A DNA stretch of 7,926 bases from a bacterium (GTDB lineage Bacteria > UBA9089 > UBA9088 > JAGUXG01), in contig JAGUXG010000153.1 in assembly GCA_020061965.1 (NCBI GenBank), positions 1 to 7,926 on the forward strand, written 5' to 3'. A model generated the notes under the pieces. The model made no database searches. It was not told the origin of the DNA and was given only the letters and a program-made list of their open reading frames with translations. The position numbers were made by a program, and so were the translations under genes. Of the stretch, positions 6,636 to 7,926 are shown piece after piece; within the stretch, counting starts at the first letter, position 1; each line of letters starts with the position of its first letter.

Positions 6636-6639
6636 GGGG
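6634..6639 (+). promoter_or_regulatory. Shine-Dalgarno AAGGGG for the transketolase C-terminal subunit
   Basis: AAGGGG overlaps the stop codon of the preceding gene and lies 7 bases before the ATG at 6647. It supports that ATG over the out-of-frame ATG at 6643. It is one of the few clear ribosome sites in this tightly packed operon, which would help keep the two subunits in balance. Confidence 0.6.
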
Positions 6640-6646
6640 CAAATGT

Positions 6647-7567
6647 ATGAGGAATGCTTACTTAGACGAGCTTTACGACCTTGCCAGAAAAGATGAAGAT
6701 ATCATTGCCCTCGTTGCTGACAATGGCGCGATTGTCTATGATAAATACAGGAGAGATTTCCCATCTAGATTTATAAACTGTGGGATTTCTGAGGCAAATA
6801 TGATCAGTTTGGCAGCTGGATTGGCTTCATGTGGCAAGATTCCTTTTGCTTACACTATTGGTTGTTTCCTTACTATGCGTGCCTTTGAGCAGATTAGAAA
6901 TGATCTCTGCCTGCAAAGGATGAATGTCAAAATAGTAGGGATTGGTGCTGGATTTGTGTATAGTTCTTTAGGACCAACTCACCATGCAACTGAGGATATT
7001 ACCTTGATACGTTCCCTTCCTAATATGACAATTTTTTCTCCAGTAGATCCATTGGAGACTAAGAAAGCAACGATTGCCTCAGCACAGATTGATGGCCCTG
7101 TGTACCTGCGTTTGGCAACAGGTGGAACACCTAAAATCTATAAAGAAGACTATGAATTTAAGGTTGGATGTGGGGTTACCTTAAGGGATGGCACAGATAT
7201 TGCTATTATTGCTACAGGTGGCATAGTCTACGAGGTTCTTAAGGCAGTAGATGAGTTAGAAAGATTAGGTATCTCTGCCAGGCTAATAAACATTCATACT
7301 ATAAAGCCTATTGATAAGGAGATTATTCTTAAGGCAGCTCATGATACAGGTGCTATTCTTACTGTTGAGGAGCATACAATTATTGGTGGCTTAGGAAGTG
7401 CTGTTGCTGAAGTATTGCTGGATAATAAATCTTCTGTTAAATTTAAGCGATTGGGTTTGAATAATGTCTTTGCCTCAGGATATGGCTCCTATGAGGAGAT
7501 GAAGGAGATAAATGGTCTTTCTAAAATGGATATTGTAGAAGTTGTAAAGAAGATGATAAAAAATTGA
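6647..7567 (+). CDS. Transketolase, C-terminal (pyrimidine-binding) subunit
   Basis: A 306-residue partner of the preceding protein, matching the central pyrimidine-binding and C-terminal domains of transketolase. The N-terminal half (about 1-165) has INCGISEANMISLAAGLA (43-60), where Glu49 should activate the TPP aminopyrimidine, then FAYTIGCFLTMRAFEQIRND (67-86) and SLGPTHHATEDI (107-118) with His112/His113. The second half is a transketolase C domain with AIIATGGIVYEVLKA (186-200), INIHTIKPID (214-223) and VEEHTIIGGLGSAVAE (240-255). Length and motifs agree with split transketolase beta subunits. 1-deoxyxylulose-5-phosphate synthase and E1-beta proteins share this fold, but the neighbouring N-subunit is clearly transketolase-like. 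It lies 11 bases after that gene. Donor and acceptor sugars cannot be deduced from the sequence. Confidence 0.93.
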   Translation: MRNAYLDELYDLARKDEDIIALVADNGAIVYDKYRRDFPSRFINCGISEANMISLAAGLASCGKIPFAYTIGCFLTMRAFEQIRNDLCLQRMNVKIVGIGAGFVYSSLGPTHHATEDITLIRSLPNMTIFSPVDPLETKKATIASAQIDGPVYLRLATGGTPKIYKEDYEFKVGCGVTLRDGTDIAIIATGGIVYEVLKAVDELERLGISARLINIHTIKPIDKEIILKAAHDTGAILTVEEHTIIGGLGSAVAEVLLDNKSSVKFKRLGLNNVFASGYGSYEEMKEINGLSKMDIVEVVKKMIKN

Positions 7568-7569
7568 AT

Positions 7570-7926
7570 ATGGGAAACTTATTAAATATCATAACACCCC
7601 TACACAAAAAGACAAAGAGGGATTATATTGGTAGAATGATAGATGAAAAGGTGTTATCTTCAAAGATAGCAAGAAGGTATGGCAAGGAATATTGGGATGG
7701 GGAGAGGAGATTTGGTTATGGAGGCTATAAATACGATGGAAGATGGAAGGCTGTGGCTGAAAAACTCATTGAAAATTACCTTCTTCCAGAAGATGCTAAA
7801 ATATTAGATGTTGGTTGTGGAAAGGGTTTTCTCCTTTATGAGCTTAAAATGCTTTTACCAAATTGTAAGGGAAAGGGATTTGATATATCAAAATATGCCT
7901 TAGAGAATGCTAAAGAAGATATAAAA
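7570..7926 (+). CDS. Class I SAM-dependent methyltransferase, 3' end outside window
   Basis: An open frame starts two bases after the transketolase stop and runs without interruption to the window edge (119 codons), so the gene is cut by the window. After an N-terminal region rich in basic residues (LHKKTKRDYIGRM, 11-23) comes YWDGERRFGYGGYKYDGRW (41-59). A Rossmann methyltransferase core follows: motif I LDVGCGKGFLLYE (79-91) and, at the next strand, GFDIS (103-107), whose Asp105 should bind the ribose of SAM. The distinctive aromatic/glycine stretch before motif I suggests a specific subfamily rather than a generic UbiE-type enzyme. Context suggests methylation of the sugar made or modified by the upstream enzymes; this is inference. 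The Shine-Dalgarno sequence is weak and the start is probably coupled to the previous gene. Confidence 0.88.
   Translation, partial: MGNLLNIITPLHKKTKRDYIGRMIDEKVLSSKIARRYGKEYWDGERRFGYGGYKYDGRWKAVAEKLIENYLLPEDAKILDVGCGKGFLLYELKMLLPNCKGKGFDISKYALENAKEDIK

Overview
This is an AT-rich bacterial window with all genes on the plus strand. Arginine is encoded almost entirely by AGA/AGG. The only real non-coding stretch is positions 1-313. It carries inverted and direct repeats built from CAAAT/ATTTG words, a type of intergenic repeat I associate with uncultured candidate-phylum bacteria such as Omnitrophota-like lineages. A phylum cannot be assigned from the sequence alone. ADP-heptose-type enzymes and a membrane NfeD protease would fit an organism with a complex cell surface.

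Layout: (1) 1-313, repeat-rich intergenic DNA. (2) 314-1612, an NfeD-family membrane serine protease whose end overlaps (3) 1581-2282, a DPM1-like family 2 glycosyltransferase. (4) 2279-2323, a 14-codon mini-ORF with a strong Shine-Dalgarno sequence, in frame with the next gene. (5) 2330-3292, a deoxyhypusine-synthase-like protein without the recognisable catalytic lysine motif. (6) 3289-4803, a fused nucleotidyltransferase-PfkB kinase with the domains in the opposite order to HldE. (7) 4811-5812, an extended SDR nucleotide-sugar epimerase/dehydratase. (8) 5814-6635 and (9) 6647-7567, the N- and C-terminal halves of a split transketolase. (10) 7570-7926, the start of a class I SAM methyltransferase that runs off the window.

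Genes 5 to 10 are tightly packed (a 4-base overlap, then gaps of 7, 1, 11 and 2 bases) and look like one co-translated unit. Together they suggest a route to an unusual activated sugar. A split transketolase moves a two-carbon unit to make or modify a sugar. A kinase-nucleotidyltransferase phosphorylates and activates it. An SDR enzyme remodels the nucleotide sugar, a methyltransferase may decorate it, and the GT2 just upstream may transfer a sugar. The DHS-like protein has no obvious job in such a route and is the main unknown. The substrates are inference. This block (about 2330-7926) is the best candidate in the window for an undescribed pathway.
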